A stretch of DNA of 64,000 bases from Bradyrhizobium sp. LLZ17. Lineage in GTDB: Bacteria; Pseudomonadota; Alphaproteobacteria; Rhizobiales; Xanthobacteraceae. This document shows, piece by piece, positions 40,430 to 50,546 of this stretch. A program made the position numbers and the translations under genes. The first letter of the stretch is position 1, and the number at the start of each line of letters is the position of its first letter. The notes under the pieces were generated by a model. That model ran no database searches. It saw only the letters and a list, made by a program, of their open reading frames with translations, and was not told where the DNA came from. The stretch covers positions 4,960,001-5,024,000 of the forward strand of contig NZ_CP165734.1 in the NCBI RefSeq assembly GCF_041200145.1. The letters run 5' to 3'.

Positions 40430-41877
40430 GATGCGGGCTCCAGGAATGTGCCGGCCACGCTTTTGACGACATGGGCGATCAGCTCGGTGGCGACTTGTTC
40501 CTTGGTCATCACGGGCCAGGAATCAACCGCGATCTCGCCGTTCTTCGCAGCATTTTCGCGCCTGATGAGATGCACGGTGTTGCGGTCGCCGCCCATCACG
40601 CCGGTGGCCGGCGAGACGTCGTTGGCGACGATCCAATCGCAGCCCTTGCGGGCGAGCTTTGTCTTGGCGTTGTCGATGAGGTGCTCGGTCTCGGCGGCAA
40701 AGCCGATCACCAGCGGCGGGCGCTTGTCGGTCAGCTTCGAGACCGTGGCGAGGATGTCAGGATTTTCGACCAGCTGAAGCGGCGGCATGCCGGCCGCGGT
40801 CTTCTTCAGCTTCTGTTCGCCTTCGTTGACCACGCGCCAGTCGGCCACCGCGGCGGCGAAGATCGCGATGTCGGCCGGAAGCGCGGCCTGCACCTGCTCC
40901 AGCATCTGGCGCGCCGATTCGACGTGCTTGACCGTGACGCCAGCGGGAACGTCGAGATCGACCGGGCCGCTCACCAAGATCACCTCGGCGCCCGCGGCTT
41001 GCGCGGCGGCGGCAATGGCAAAGCCCTGCTTGCCGGAGGAGCGGTTGGCGATGTAGCGCACCGGATCGATCGGCTCATGGGTCGGGCCCGCGGTGATCAG
41101 CACGCGTTTGCCGGCGAGCGGCCGCGGCACCGGCGGCCGCAGCAGGCGCTCGGCGGCCGCCGCGATCTCGATCGCCTCCGACATGCGGCCGATGCCGGCT
41201 TCGCCCGCTTCCGCCATCTCGCCGGAATTGGGTCCGATCAGCACCGCGCCATCGCGCTGAAGCAAGCCGACATTGCGCCGTGTCGCCGCGTTGTTCCACA
41301 TCAGTGGGTTCATCGCCGGCGCGAGCAGGATCTTGCGATTGGTGGCGAGCAGGATAGCGCTGGCGAGATCGTCGGCATGGCCGTTCGCCATCTTGGCCAT
41401 CAGGTCAGCGGTTGCTGGCGCCACCACGATCAGGTCGCAGTCGCGGGCGAGGCGGATATGGCCGGCATCGAACTCGCTCTGCGGGTCGAACAGGTCGGTG
41501 TGGACGCGCTCATGCGACAGCGCGCTCACGGCCAGTGGCGTGACGAATTGCTGCGCGGCCTTGGTCAGCACGCAGCGGACCTCGATGCGGCGTTCCTTCA
41601 ACCTCCGGATCAGATCGAGCGATTTGTAGGCCGCGATGCCGCCGCCGATGATCAGGGTAACGCTGGCCTCGGGGAGGGCACCGGTGCGCTGCGGCGCAGG
41701 TGCAGCAGATGGCTCGGGGGGCACCGCAAACGGCGTCAACGGCTCCTCGCGGCCCTCGATCAGCTCCCGCAGGATGACCCGGACCTCCTCCTCGACCGAC
41801 CGGCGGTTCTTGGCCGAACGCAGGCGCAGATAGGTTTTGACGTGTTCGTCGAGCTTGCGGATGGTCAGGCTCGCCAT
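40426..41877 (-). CDS. coaBC: CoaBC with N-terminal ribbon-helix-helix domain
   Basis: A 483-residue bifunctional enzyme making 4'-phosphopantetheine from 4'-phosphopantothenate and cysteine. The decarboxylase half (about 70-250) has [19 protein letters not shown], the active His in [18 protein letters not shown] and [14 protein letters not shown]; the ligase half has [16 protein letters not shown] and the Asn/Lys region. The first about 45 residues ([20 protein letters not shown]...) resemble FitA-like ribbon-helix-helix antitoxins and are not part of standard CoaBC. ATG 41877 is preferred because GGAGGG precedes it; an upstream GTG would add five residues. It lies in ubiE-ubiB-coaBC-dut. 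Confidence 0.93.
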   Translation of the reverse strand: MASLTIRKLDEHVKTYLRLRSAKNRRSVEEEVRVILRELIEGREEPLTPFAVPPEPSAAPAPQRTGALPEASVTLIIGGGIAAYKSLDLIRRLKERRIEVRCVLTKAAQQFVTPLAVSALSHERVHTDLFDPQSEFDAGHIRLARDCDLIVVAPATADLMAKMANGHADDLASAILLATNRKILLAPAMNPLMWNNAATRRNVGLLQRDGAVLIGPNSGEMAEAGEAGIGRMSEAIEIAAAAERLLRPPVPRPLAGKRVLITAGPTHEPIDPVRYIANRSSGKQGFAIAAAAQAAGAEVILVSGPVDLDVPAGVTVKHVESARQMLEQVQAALPADIAIFAAAVADWRVVNEGEQKLKKTAAGMPPLQLVENPDILATVSKLTDKRPPLVIGFAAETEHLIDNAKTKLARKGCDWIVANDVSPATGVMGGDRNTVHLIRRENAAKNGEIAVDSWPVMTKEQVATELIAHVVKSVAGTFLEPAS

Positions 41878-41933
41878 GACGCCCTCCAGCACGAAATGAT
41901 GGCGATGCTATCAAAGGCGGGATTGCAGTGCAA

Positions 41934-43508
41934 TCACAGATTCCGGACGGCGAACAGGATTGCAATGAAGGTCGCGGCGATGATCCAGAGCGCCACGGTG
42001 CGCGCGCGGGTCTTGCGGCCCTCGCTGCGGTCCATTGCCGCGATGGTCTCCGGCGACAGCCGCAGGCCCTCCCGCGTCATGGTCTCCAGCTGCTCGAGCA
42101 CTGCGACCGAACGCTGCGCAATGTCGGGCAGGCGCATCAGCACACGCGCGAGATCGCCGCCGCCGGACAGCGCACCCTGTATCCGGCCTACGGGTCCGAG
42201 ATTGCGCTCGATCCATTCGCGCACCACGGGGTCGGCGACCTTCCAGATGTCGAGCCTGGGATCGAAGGCACGCGCCACGCCCTCGACCACCACCATGGTC
42301 TTTTGCAGCAGGATCAGCTCGGGCCGTGTCGTCATGTCGAACAGGCCGGTGACCTCGAGCAGCAGCGTCAGCAGCCGCGCCATCGAGATCTCCTCGGCGG
42401 TGCGGTTGTGGATCGGCTCGCCGATGGCGCGAATGGCTTGTGCAAAGTTCTCGACCGAATGATGCGCCGGCACATAACCCGCCTCGAAATGCACTTCCGC
42501 CACGCGGCGATAGTCGCGGGTGATGAAGCCGAGCAGGATTTCCGCGAGGAAGCGCCGCTCCTTCATGCCGAGCCGGCCCATGATGCCGAAATCGACCGCG
42601 ACGAGACGGGCCGTATCATCGAGGAACAGATTGCCCGGATGCATGTCGGCGTGGAAGAAACCGTCGCGTAGCGCGTGGCGCAAAAAGCTCTGGATGATCT
42701 TGCGGCCGAGATCAGGCAGGTCGACCTGCGCGTCTGCAAGGCGCTTGTGATCATTCAGCGCGATGCCGTCGATCCACTCCATCGTCAGCACGTTGTGCGT
42801 GGTGCGGTCCCAGTCGACCGCCGGCACGCGAAAATCCGGATCGTCGCGCGTGTTCTCCGCCATTTCCGACAGCGCGGCGGCTTCCAAACGAAGGTCCATC
42901 TCCATTGCGACTGAGCGCGACATCGTGTTGATGACTTCAACGAGGCGCAAACGGCGCGCCTCGGCCGAATAGGCCTCGGCCTTGTGCGCGACAAAGAAGA
43001 AATCGGAGAGGTCGCGACGGAAGCGCGAGGCCACGTTCGGCCGCAGCACCTTGACCGCGACCGCCTTGCGGATGCCGTCGTGCTCGACCTCGGCGCGGTG
43101 CACCTGCGCGATCGAGGCGGCCGCGACCGCTGGGCCGAAGCTCGCGAAGACGTTCTTGAGCGGCCGTTCCAGTGAGATCGCGATGGCAGCTTCAGCTTCC
43201 GCTTGCGGAAACGGCGGCAGCCGGTCCTGAAGGCTTTCGAGGTCGCGCGCCATGATGAACCCGACCACGTCGGGGCGCGTCGCCAGAAATTGTCCGAGCT
43301 TGAGATAGGCCGGACCCATTCGCGTCAGCGCGCGCGCGATCCGTGGTCCCTGCTTGACGCCGCGGCGTTCGATCAGGCGCGCAAGTTTCAGCGCAAGCTG
43401 CCCGGGCGGCGGCACCAGAGTCGGATCGACCGAACCGAACACGCCCTCGCGCGCGAACACGAACGCGGCGCGGATCAGGCGCGAAATGTGGGTGATGGCA
43501 GAAATCAC
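41934..43508 (-). CDS. ubiB: 2-polyprenylphenol 6-hydroxylase accessory kinase UbiB
   Basis: A 524-residue ABC1/ADCK-family atypical kinase required for ubiquinone synthesis. The N-terminal KxGQ motif ([12 protein letters not shown]) is present, as are the Ala-rich loop ([13 protein letters not shown]), the kinase lysine in [18 protein letters not shown] and VDFGIMGRL. Two C-terminal helices form a membrane anchor. The start at 43508 overlaps the ubiE stop. Confidence 0.94.
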   Translation of the reverse strand: MISAITHISRLIRAAFVFAREGVFGSVDPTLVPPPGQLALKLARLIERRGVKQGPRIARALTRMGPAYLKLGQFLATRPDVVGFIMARDLESLQDRLPPFPQAEAEAAIAISLERPLKNVFASFGPAVAAASIAQVHRAEVEHDGIRKAVAVKVLRPNVASRFRRDLSDFFFVAHKAEAYSAEARRLRLVEVINTMSRSVAMEMDLRLEAAALSEMAENTRDDPDFRVPAVDWDRTTHNVLTMEWIDGIALNDHKRLADAQVDLPDLGRKIIQSFLRHALRDGFFHADMHPGNLFLDDTARLVAVDFGIMGRLGMKERRFLAEILLGFITRDYRRVAEVHFEAGYVPAHHSVENFAQAIRAIGEPIHNRTAEEISMARLLTLLLEVTGLFDMTTRPELILLQKTMVVVEGVARAFDPRLDIWKVADPVVREWIERNLGPVGRIQGALSGGGDLARVLMRLPDIAQRSVAVLEQLETMTREGLRLSPETIAAMDRSEGRKTRARTVALWIIAATFIAILFAVRNL

Positions 43509-44266
43509 AAACGCCAGCCCGAATGCAGTGCGACGATGCCGCCGGTCAGCGTCTGAAAGCTGACGCGCGAGAAGCCGGCGTCGCGGATCATGTCGGCGAA
43601 GACGGTCGGCTTGGGAAATTTGCGGATCGATTCGACCAGATATTGGTAGGATTCGGCGTCGCCAGTCACCATGCGGCCGAGCGGCGGGATCACCTTGAAC
43701 GAGAACAGGTCATAGAGCCTGTCGAGGCCGGGCATCTCGACCGTGGAGAACTCCAGGCACAGGAAGCGGCTGCCGGGCTTCAGCACGCGATAGGCCTCGC
43801 GCAGCGCCAGATCGATCTGCGGCACGTTGCGAATGCCAAAAGCGATCGTATATGCGTCAAAGCTGCGGTCGGCGAAGGCGAGCGCTTCGGCATTGCCTTC
43901 GACGAAATCGACCTGGGTTTCGAGATGCCGCTTCGCGGCGCGCTCGCGGCCGACCGCCAGCATCCCGGAATTGATGTCGCAGACCGTAGCGTGGAAGCCG
44001 GGGCCTGCCGCCTTGGCGGCCCGGAACGAAATGTCACCGGTGCCGCCGGCGACGTCGAGCAGCGCGAACGGCCGGTCGCTTCTCGGCGGATCGAGCGCGT
44101 TGATCATGATGTCCTTCCAGACCCGGTGCAGGCCACCGGACATCAGGTCGTTCATCAAATCATAGCGCGACGCCACGCTGTGAAACACATCGTTCACCAG
44201 CGTCTGCTTGTCCCCCAGGGGAACGTCCCTGAAGCCAAAATGCGTGGTTTCGCCCGGCCGATCCAT
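43505..44266 (-). CDS. ubiE: Demethylmenaquinone/ubiquinone methyltransferase UbiE
   Basis: A 253-residue SAM-dependent C-methyltransferase for ubiquinone (and menaquinone where made). It has [16 protein letters not shown] near the N-terminus, motif [30 protein letters not shown], and [12 protein letters not shown]. It is divergent from mutM with 81 bases between them and overlaps ubiB by four bases. Confidence 0.96.
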   Translation of the reverse strand: MDRPGETTHFGFRDVPLGDKQTLVNDVFHSVASRYDLMNDLMSGGLHRVWKDIMINALDPPRSDRPFALLDVAGGTGDISFRAAKAAGPGFHATVCDINSGMLAVGRERAAKRHLETQVDFVEGNAEALAFADRSFDAYTIAFGIRNVPQIDLALREAYRVLKPGSRFLCLEFSTVEMPGLDRLYDLFSFKVIPPLGRMVTGDAESYQYLVESIRKFPKPTVFADMIRDAGFSRVSFQTLTGGIVALHSGWRL

Positions 44267-44347
44267 TACTCTACTCCACGAGGCGGACCATAGCGCGGCC
44301 GCCGCAATGGCGCTATCACACCGCCCTCATAAGGTGAATGCCTGACC

Positions 44348-45229
44348 ATGCCTGAATTGCCCGAAGTCGAGACCGTTCGCCGCGGCCTTCAGCCCGTCAT
44401 GGAGGGTGCAAAAATCCTTGCCGCGGAGGCGCGCAGACCCGATCTGCGCTTTCCGTTCCAGCCGGACTTCGTGGCCCGGCTCCAGGGACAGGTCGTCACC
44501 GGGCTCGGTCGCCGTGCAAAATATCTCATGGCCGATCTCGCCTCCGGCGACGTGCTCTTGATGCATCTCGGCATGTCGGGCTCGTTTCGCGTCATCAAGC
44601 CGGACAACGACGCCGCGCCCGGCGAGTTTCATTATCCGCGGGCCAAAGACTCCACGCATGACCACGTGCTGTTTCGGATGTCATCGGGCGCCGACATCGT
44701 CTTCAACGATCCGCGCCGCTTCGGTTACATGAAAGTGATCGCGCGCAGCGCGCTCGATGAGGAGCCGTTGTTGCGCGGGCTCGGCCCCGAGCCGCTCGGC
44801 AACGAATTCGATGCGGCCATGCTGGCGCGCTCCTGCGCCGGCAAGACCACGAGCCTGAAGGCCGCGCTGCTCGATCAACGCGTGGTCGCCGGGCTCGGCA
44901 ACATCTATGTCTGCGAAACCCTGCACCGCTCGCACCTGTCACCGCGCCGGATCGCCGCGACACTGTCGACAAAAAAGGGCGAGCCGACCGATCATGCCAA
45001 GCGGCTCGTCGGCGCCATCCACACCGTGCTGAACGACGCCATCAAGGCCGGCGGCTCCTCTCTGCGCGACCATCGCCAGACCTCCGGCGAACTCGGCTAT
45101 TTCCAGCACTCGTTCAAGGTCTACGATCGCGAAGGCGAGACCTGCAAGACACCCCGCTGCGGCGGCATCGTGAGGCGCTTCACCCAGAACGGCCGGTCGA
45201 CCTTCTGGTGTGCGAAATGTCAGAAGTGA
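44348..45229 (+). CDS. mutM: Formamidopyrimidine-DNA glycosylase
   Basis: A 293-residue Fpg that removes 8-oxoguanine. The catalytic Pro1-Glu2 follows the start Met ([14 protein letters not shown]), and Lys is present in [10 protein letters not shown]. The C-terminal zinc finger is complete with four Cys in [10 protein letters not shown]...FWCAKCQK. The mutM-ubiE divergence is a conserved alphaproteobacterial arrangement. Confidence 0.97.
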   Translation: MPELPEVETVRRGLQPVMEGAKILAAEARRPDLRFPFQPDFVARLQGQVVTGLGRRAKYLMADLASGDVLLMHLGMSGSFRVIKPDNDAAPGEFHYPRAKDSTHDHVLFRMSSGADIVFNDPRRFGYMKVIARSALDEEPLLRGLGPEPLGNEFDAAMLARSCAGKTTSLKAALLDQRVVAGLGNIYVCETLHRSHLSPRRIAATLSTKKGEPTDHAKRLVGAIHTVLNDAIKAGGSSLRDHRQTSGELGYFQHSFKVYDREGETCKTPRCGGIVRRFTQNGRSTFWCAKCQK

Positions 45230-45290
45230 AAATCAGGCTCGTAACCGAGAGGCAATAAGCTTCTGTGCGGGTGACGAGCCCACCACGACC

Positions 45291-45374
45291 GTCATTGCGA
45301 GCGCAGCGAAGCAATCCAGAATCTTTCCGACGAAACAGTCTGGATTGCTTCGTCGCAAGGGCTCCTCGCAATGA
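45291..45374. repeat. Intergenic inverted repeat, family C copy 1
   Basis: GTCATTGCGAGCGCAGCGAA followed by GCAATCCAGA matches, inverted, TCTGGATTGCTTCGTCGCAA and CTCGCAATGAC further on. Typical dispersed palindrome. Confidence 0.8.
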
Positions 45375-45401
45375 CCACGGAGATAGAGTTTCCGAAAAAA
45401 C

Positions 45402-45450
45402 GCGAAGCGAAGCAATCCGGCCGGGCTGGTGGCCGGATTGCTTCGTCGCT
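45402..45450. repeat. Intergenic inverted repeat, family C copy 2
   Basis: GCGAAGCGAAGCAATCCGGC and its inverse GCCGGATTGCTTCGTCGC, separated by a few bases. Part of the same repeat cluster that fills most of the 276-base mutM-parA spacer. Confidence 0.75.
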
Positions 45451-45505
45451 GAGGCTCTTCAACCGGACGGCGAAGAGCCACTTGGCGTCCGGGCGATCGC
45501 CCCGC

Positions 45506-46246
45506 TCAGGACGTCAGAGTCGTGGTCTCGTCCGCGCCGCGCTCTGCGGCGAGGTGCAACATTCCGTCGGCGGCCGAGATGACCTGGTCGATCAACACAT
45601 CGGTTGCCGAGATGTTCAGCCGGGTCTCGATCCAGTGCCACAGGCCGCGGATTTCCTCCGTGGACTTGCCGTTCGGTGCGAATTCGCTCACCGCGAGGCC
45701 GCTGGCGAGCGAGTCCTGATGATCGTTGCGCATCACGATCAGTGGGCGCGCGAGCACTTCGGCGAGATCGAGCGCGGCTTCCTCGGCGAGCGTGTTGGCC
45801 GCGTTGTCGATGCGCTGGCCGCGGATCGGCGTCTGGTTCAGCACGAAGCAGTAGGGCCGCTTCCAGGCGCGCGCGACGCTGAGCGTCGACGTCGTCGCCT
45901 CGATGTCGGCGACGCTCGGGCGGGCCGGGATCAGGCAAAGGTCGGAATGGCGGATCGCCGCGGTGGTTGTGGCGCTGAGGCCGGCCGCGGTATCGACGAT
46001 CGCGAGCTGGAGGCCGCTGTCGGCCAGCATCTGCAACCGCGGCTCGATATCGGCAGCGTGATAGATCGGCTCGACCACGAGATCCTCGGTGCTGCGGCGG
46101 CGCTGCCAGTTGGACAGGGTGCCCTGCGGATCGGTCTCGATCAGGCGGACAGTGAAGCCGGCCTGCTTGGCTGCCAGCGCGAGGCCGATGGCGAGCGTGC
46201 TTTTGCCACTGCCACCCTTTTGGGTGGCCAGTACGATCGTGTGCAT
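45506..46246 (-). CDS. ParA-like ATPase, orphan
   Basis: A 246-residue MinD/ParA-family P-loop ATPase. The deviant Walker A is KGGSGKST (about residues 10-17); Walker A' ETDPQGTLSNW and Walker B LAIVDTAAG follow. It is convergent with mutM and has no ParB neighbour. Such orphan ParAs position protein cargos or mobilise plasmids. It is intact. The cargo cannot be told. Confidence 0.85.
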   Translation of the reverse strand: MHTIVLATQKGGSGKSTLAIGLALAAKQAGFTVRLIETDPQGTLSNWQRRRSTEDLVVEPIYHAADIEPRLQMLADSGLQLAIVDTAAGLSATTTAAIRHSDLCLIPARPSVADIEATTSTLSVARAWKRPYCFVLNQTPIRGQRIDNAANTLAEEAALDLAEVLARPLIVMRNDHQDSLASGLAVSEFAPNGKSTEEIRGLWHWIETRLNISATDVLIDQVISAADGMLHLAAERGADETTTLTS

Positions 46247-46485
46247 GGAAGATAAATCCTTTGGAGTGCCTGGGTCAGGAAAACGCCACGCGAACGTGCA
46301 TCGATGGGGATGCTGAGCTGTTCTCGCTCAGGACGTGCCGGCCCGATCCAAAGGGGACCGCGGAGGTCCGAATCAGCAGTAACAATGATGGCGGAACCGG
46401 GATTGCCAGCGAATCCGTACCATTACTGGACCCGTAGTCGTACGTGTGATGTGCTCGCTGCCGCGAATGAAAGAGGGGCAGCGGC

Positions 46486-48150
46486 ATGAGCGGAAACTGG
46501 CGCGACCGGACAGCAACGCGGTTTGAGTGCCAGAAAATGCCGGCGGTTTCCAGCCGCGGCATGGTGGTCAGCAACCATCCTCTCGCTTCCAGCGCGGGTG
46601 CCGAGATGTTGGCCGCCGGCGGCAACGCCATCGATGCCGCGATCGCGACCTTGTTCACGCTGACGGTGGTCGAGCCAATGATGGTCGGCATCATCGGTGG
46701 TGGCATGGCCCATGTCAGGTTGGCCGACGGCAGCCATCGCTTCCTCGACGGTCAGAGCACCGTGCCCTCGGCAGTGCGCGACGACACCTACACCTCCAGG
46801 CAAGGCGCGGCGCATGACGTGTTCGACACGGTCGGCAATGAGAACCTCAACGGCGCGAAGGCGGTTGCTACCCCGGGCTCGCTGAAAGCCTGGTGCGAGA
46901 CGCTGCGCCGGTTCGGCGACGTGATGCAGCCCGCGATCAAGCATGCCGCGCGCGGCTACGCCGCCACGCCCTATTTGCATGAATGCATCAGCGAGAGCGC
47001 CGCCGAGATGCGCAAGGACAAGCCGATCGCGGCGATCTACCTGCCGGACGGCGAGCCGCTGAAGATTGGCGAGCGGGTGATACAGGCCGAGTACGCCGAG
47101 ACGCTGCGCTATATTGCCGACCACGGCGACAACGCGCTGTACGAGGGACCACTCGGCGACATCCTCGTCGACTACATGGAGAAGACCGGCGGCTTCATCC
47201 GCCGCAACGATCTCACCAGCTACAAGACAGTCGAGCGGCAGCCGATCCGCGCCGATTATCGCGGCTGGACCATCCTTGGCCCGCCGCCGCCCGCGGCTTC
47301 GGGCGTGCATATCGCGCAGATGTTGAACATTCTGGAGGGGTACGACATCGGCGGCCTCGGCTTCGGCACGCCGGAGACCATTCACTATCTCGCCGAAGTC
47401 CTGAAGATCGCCTTTGCCGATCGAGCCGCGGCCAGCGGCGATCCCGATTACGTTGGCGTGCCCGTGGAGCGGTTGACGTCGAAGGCCTATGCCGAAGAGC
47501 GCCGCCGCGCGATCGATCCGGCGCGGGCGCAAGCCTGGGGAGCCGGCGTGTCGCAGCTGGAAGGCGCGCACACCACGCACATGACCGCGGCGGATTCTTT
47601 TGGAAATGTGGTTGCGACCACGCAGACCATCAACAATTTGTTCGGCGCAAAGATCATGATCCCGGGCCTCGGTGCCATCGCCAACAATTACATGAATCTG
47701 TTCGATCCGCGACCCGGTCATGCGCTCTCGCTGGCGCCGGGCAAGCGCGTCACCACCTCGATGTCGCCGATGATGGCTTTGCGCGACGGCAAGCTGCGCT
47801 ATGCGCTGGGGCTGCCCGGCGGCAAGCGCATTTTTCCGAGCGCAATGCAGGCGCTGATCAATCTGATCGACCATGGCATGAGCCTGCAGGAGGCCGTCGA
47901 GGCGCCGCGGGTCTGGACCGAAGGCAACGCGCTCGAGGTCGAGCAGACGGTGCCGGAGAGCGTGCGCACGAGACTCGCAAGCGTCGGCCACAAGGTCCAG
48001 CCGGTTGCGACGGTTGCGGGCGGCATGAATGGCATCGCCTTCGACGACGACGGGAGCATGACGGGTGCCGCCTGCTGGCGCGCCGACGGCACGCCGGTCG
48101 GGATTTCGGGCGGCCTCGCGAAGAGCGGGATTAGGTTCAGGCTGAGTTGA
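46486..48150 (+). CDS. Gamma-glutamyltransferase family protein
   Basis: A 554-residue Ntn-hydrolase family member. The cleavage nucleophile is Thr363 (HTTHMTAADSFGNVV), and the small-subunit region carries the SMSPMM motif. Ordinary bacterial GGT has an N-terminal signal peptide, and none is visible here (MSGNWRDRTATRFECQK). The protein may be cytoplasmic and act on glutathione, a glutamyl compound or an unrelated amide; an oxamate-amidohydrolase-like role is a possible alternative. It is divergent from the orphan ParA. Confidence 0.85.
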   Translation: MSGNWRDRTATRFECQKMPAVSSRGMVVSNHPLASSAGAEMLAAGGNAIDAAIATLFTLTVVEPMMVGIIGGGMAHVRLADGSHRFLDGQSTVPSAVRDDTYTSRQGAAHDVFDTVGNENLNGAKAVATPGSLKAWCETLRRFGDVMQPAIKHAARGYAATPYLHECISESAAEMRKDKPIAAIYLPDGEPLKIGERVIQAEYAETLRYIADHGDNALYEGPLGDILVDYMEKTGGFIRRNDLTSYKTVERQPIRADYRGWTILGPPPPAASGVHIAQMLNILEGYDIGGLGFGTPETIHYLAEVLKIAFADRAAASGDPDYVGVPVERLTSKAYAEERRRAIDPARAQAWGAGVSQLEGAHTTHMTAADSFGNVVATTQTINNLFGAKIMIPGLGAIANNYMNLFDPRPGHALSLAPGKRVTTSMSPMMALRDGKLRYALGLPGGKRIFPSAMQALINLIDHGMSLQEAVEAPRVWTEGNALEVEQTVPESVRTRLASVGHKVQPVATVAGGMNGIAFDDDGSMTGAACWRADGTPVGISGGLAKSGIRFRLS

Positions 48151-48153
48151 TCG

Positions 48154-49515
48154 CTACTTCCGCACGCAGATCACGCGCACGACGCTGGCTTTCGCATCTG
48201 TCGACGTGCCGTTCGCCGTGACGGCGTTCGCCTTCAGGAAATCGCGCACGGTGTCCGCGGAGACCATCACGGCCTGTGATGCCGGTAGCGCTGTTGCAGG
48301 TCCTGCAAGCATTGCCGGCTTCAAAAGTACGACGCCGGAGAACTTGCCGTCGCCGTCGATCGCAGGGCCGCCGGAGAATCCAACGGCCGGCGGCGGCGAC
48401 AGCGCGGCATGCCCGCCGCCGGCGGATGCCAAGGCAGCCTTGAGGCTCGATATGGTCGCCGCGCCGCCCTGGCTCTGCGGATCCGCGATGCCGATGACAT
48501 CGACATTGCTCTTCGCCGTGCCGCTGGGGAGGTTGAGCGGCTTCAACCCGCGCGCGCCGTAGATGTGCAGCAGCGCCAGATCGTGCTCCTTGTCCTCGGC
48601 GAGACGATCGGCGTGGCCATAGCCAGCGATCGTGAGCGCGAGGCAGCCATCGGTGACGAGCCGGTCCGTGACGATCGCACCGTCATCACTGACGACGATG
48701 CCAGTGCCGTATTCGACCGTCTTGCGCGGCGCCGGTCCGGCTTGCTGGCCCGACGGGAAAGCATTGAACGCGCTCGACATCGCGATCACGACCGGCTCGA
48801 CCGTGTTCTCGGTGGCTTGATCGTAGAGGATCGTCATGATGCGGACCTCGTCGCCTTTGAAGGTGCCGCGCACGTAAAACTTCTTCAGGCCCTGCAGTCC
48901 CGACAGCACGAAGAAGTCGGGCTTCACCACGGTGTAGTCGACCTTGCGTCCCGCCGGCTCCTTTTTCTCTGCTTCGGCGAGCTTTGCCGTGGTCGGGTTC
49001 GCCTCCTTGCGGCGGCTGAGCAGCACCTGCACCGTTCCGGTCGGCGAGGTCCATTTCGAGCCGTTGGCGTCGGTTGCCTGCTGCGGTACCAGCTTGCCGG
49101 GAATGCCGAGGCGCGCGCCGCTGGTCATCTCCGTCACGATTTTCCAGCCGACGCTGTCCTGCTTGCGCCGCGCGGTTTCGGCGAGTGCGGCGCGCTCCTG
49201 CGGATTGAGCACGCCGGTCGGCTTGCCGCCCTTGTTCTTCTGGTACTCCTTGATCGCATCGACCATGCGCGCGCTGACATCGCCGGTGATGGCACCGTTA
49301 TAGTCGCCGACCCAGGCGAGGTCGGATTGCAGCGACAGCCGCTCCGCCTGCGCCATGGCGTCGGCCGTCTCCGATGGCGTCTGCAAGGCGGGAGGACGGA
49401 TCGGAACGGTCTGGACCACCTTCGGCTTGGTGCCGGGGAGCTGTGGCGTCGTCATTTGGGCGCTGGCGCCCGTGGCAGACGCCAACATCAGTGTTGCCGC
49501 AAGCATCGATCTCAT
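48154..49515 (-). CDS. Secreted trypsin-like protein, catalytic His missing
   Basis: A 453-residue exported protein. A signal peptide ends near residue 19 (GASA), about residues 45-90 look like a peptidoglycan-binding domain (DYNGAITGDVSARMVDAIKEYQ), and about 230-440 form a trypsin-like domain with Asp in DLALLH and Ser in GFSGGPAID. The usual HtrA-like His position (VTNNHVVDG) reads VTDRLVTDG, with Leu at the His position by simple alignment. It may be a pseudoprotease or bind rather than cut. The start at 49515 is favoured by the signal peptide; a longer frame from 49557 lacks one. Confidence 0.72.
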   Translation of the reverse strand: MRSMLAATLMLASATGASAQMTTPQLPGTKPKVVQTVPIRPPALQTPSETADAMAQAERLSLQSDLAWVGDYNGAITGDVSARMVDAIKEYQKNKGGKPTGVLNPQERAALAETARRKQDSVGWKIVTEMTSGARLGIPGKLVPQQATDANGSKWTSPTGTVQVLLSRRKEANPTTAKLAEAEKKEPAGRKVDYTVVKPDFFVLSGLQGLKKFYVRGTFKGDEVRIMTILYDQATENTVEPVVIAMSSAFNAFPSGQQAGPAPRKTVEYGTGIVVSDDGAIVTDRLVTDGCLALTIAGYGHADRLAEDKEHDLALLHIYGARGLKPLNLPSGTAKSNVDVIGIADPQSQGGAATISSLKAALASAGGGHAALSPPPAVGFSGGPAIDGDGKFSGVVLLKPAMLAGPATALPASQAVMVSADTVRDFLKANAVTANGTSTDAKASVVRVICVRK

Positions 49516-49594
49516 GACAAATCCAGCCCGCCCATTGAACGCGTGCCATTGAAGCACATCTCGTTGGTCGCGAACAATGTTGGGGTGGTTCAGG

Positions 49595-49710
49595 TGGTGA
49601 GCCTCATCCTGAGGAGCCGCGCAAGCGGCGTCTCGAAGGACGAAGGCCGAGATGTTGCAACGGGGCCTTCATGGTTCGAGACGGCGCTTCGCGCCTCCTC
49701 ACCATGAGGG
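49595..49710. repeat. Intergenic repeat upstream of moeB
   Basis: TGGTGAGCCTCATCCTGAGG at the left and CGCCTCCTCACCATGAGGG at the right are near-inverse copies. Typical dispersed repeat of the genus; no gene seen. Confidence 0.7.
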
Positions 49711-49725
49711 GAGGGACCCAGAAGG

Positions 49726-50535
49726 ATGACGATGCTGAGCCCGGACGAACTCGAACGCTATGCCCGCCATATCGTGCTGCGCGATGTCGGTGGTCCCGGC
49801 CAGGCTGCGCTGAAGCGGGCGTCGGTGCTGGTGATCGGCGCCGGCGGCCTCGGCGCACCCGCCCTGATGTATCTGGCCGCGGCCGGTGTCGGCACGCTCG
49901 GCGTGGTCGATGACGACGTCGTGTCGTTGTCAAATCTTCAACGGCAGGTCATCCATACGACACCGGATATCGGTCGGCACAAGGTCGAGAGCGCGGCGGA
50001 GCGGATCGCGGCGCTCAATCCGCATGTGCGCTTCGTTGGCCATGCCACATGGCTCAATGCCGACAATGCGCTCTCGCTGATCGGCGACTACGACCTCGTG
50101 CTCGACGGCTCCGACAATTTCTCGACGCGCTATCTGGCTTCCGACGCCTGCTTCTTTGCGAAGAAGCCGCTGATCACGGCGGCGCTCGGCACCTTCGACG
50201 GCTCGCTCACCACGATCCGCGCGCATGAGAGGAACGCCGAGGGCGTCTTCAACCCAACCTATCGCTGCCTGTTTCCGGAGGCGCCGCCGCCCGGCACCGT
50301 GCCGGCCTGCGCCGAGGCCGGCGTGATGGGCGCGCTCGCCGGCGTGATGGGCTCGATGATGGCGCTTGAGGCGATCCGGGAGATCGTCGGTTTTGGCGAC
50401 GGCCTGGTCGGCCGCCTCCTGATGATCGATGCGCGCGCGATGCGCTTCGAGACGCTGCGCTACGGGCGCGATCCCACCAATCCGCTCAACGGCGATGGGC
50501 CGGTCATGACCGACCTGCGCGCCCATCGCAACTGA
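49726..50535 (+). CDS. moeB: HesA/MoeB/ThiF family adenylyltransferase
   Basis: A 269-residue E1-like enzyme that adenylates the C-terminus of a sulfur-carrier protein (MoaD or ThiS type). The nucleotide motif is VIGAGGLGAPALMYLAAAGVG, and the DDDVVSLSNLQRQ and RNRR-like catalytic region are typical. A CxxC pair is not evident and there is no C-terminal rhodanese domain, so it is short like MoeB. MoeB versus ThiF cannot be settled without more context. The alternate start is two codons later. Confidence 0.85.
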   Translation: MTMLSPDELERYARHIVLRDVGGPGQAALKRASVLVIGAGGLGAPALMYLAAAGVGTLGVVDDDVVSLSNLQRQVIHTTPDIGRHKVESAAERIAALNPHVRFVGHATWLNADNALSLIGDYDLVLDGSDNFSTRYLASDACFFAKKPLITAALGTFDGSLTTIRAHERNAEGVFNPTYRCLFPEAPPPGTVPACAEAGVMGALAGVMGSMMALEAIREIVGFGDGLVGRLLMIDARAMRFETLRYGRDPTNPLNGDGPVMTDLRAHRN

Positions 50536-50546
50536 TTGCCGCGCCT

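Noticed and set aside
40471..42462. A 663-codon frame antisense to coaBC
   Set aside because: CoaBC motifs are complete on the minus strand; the plus frame shows none.
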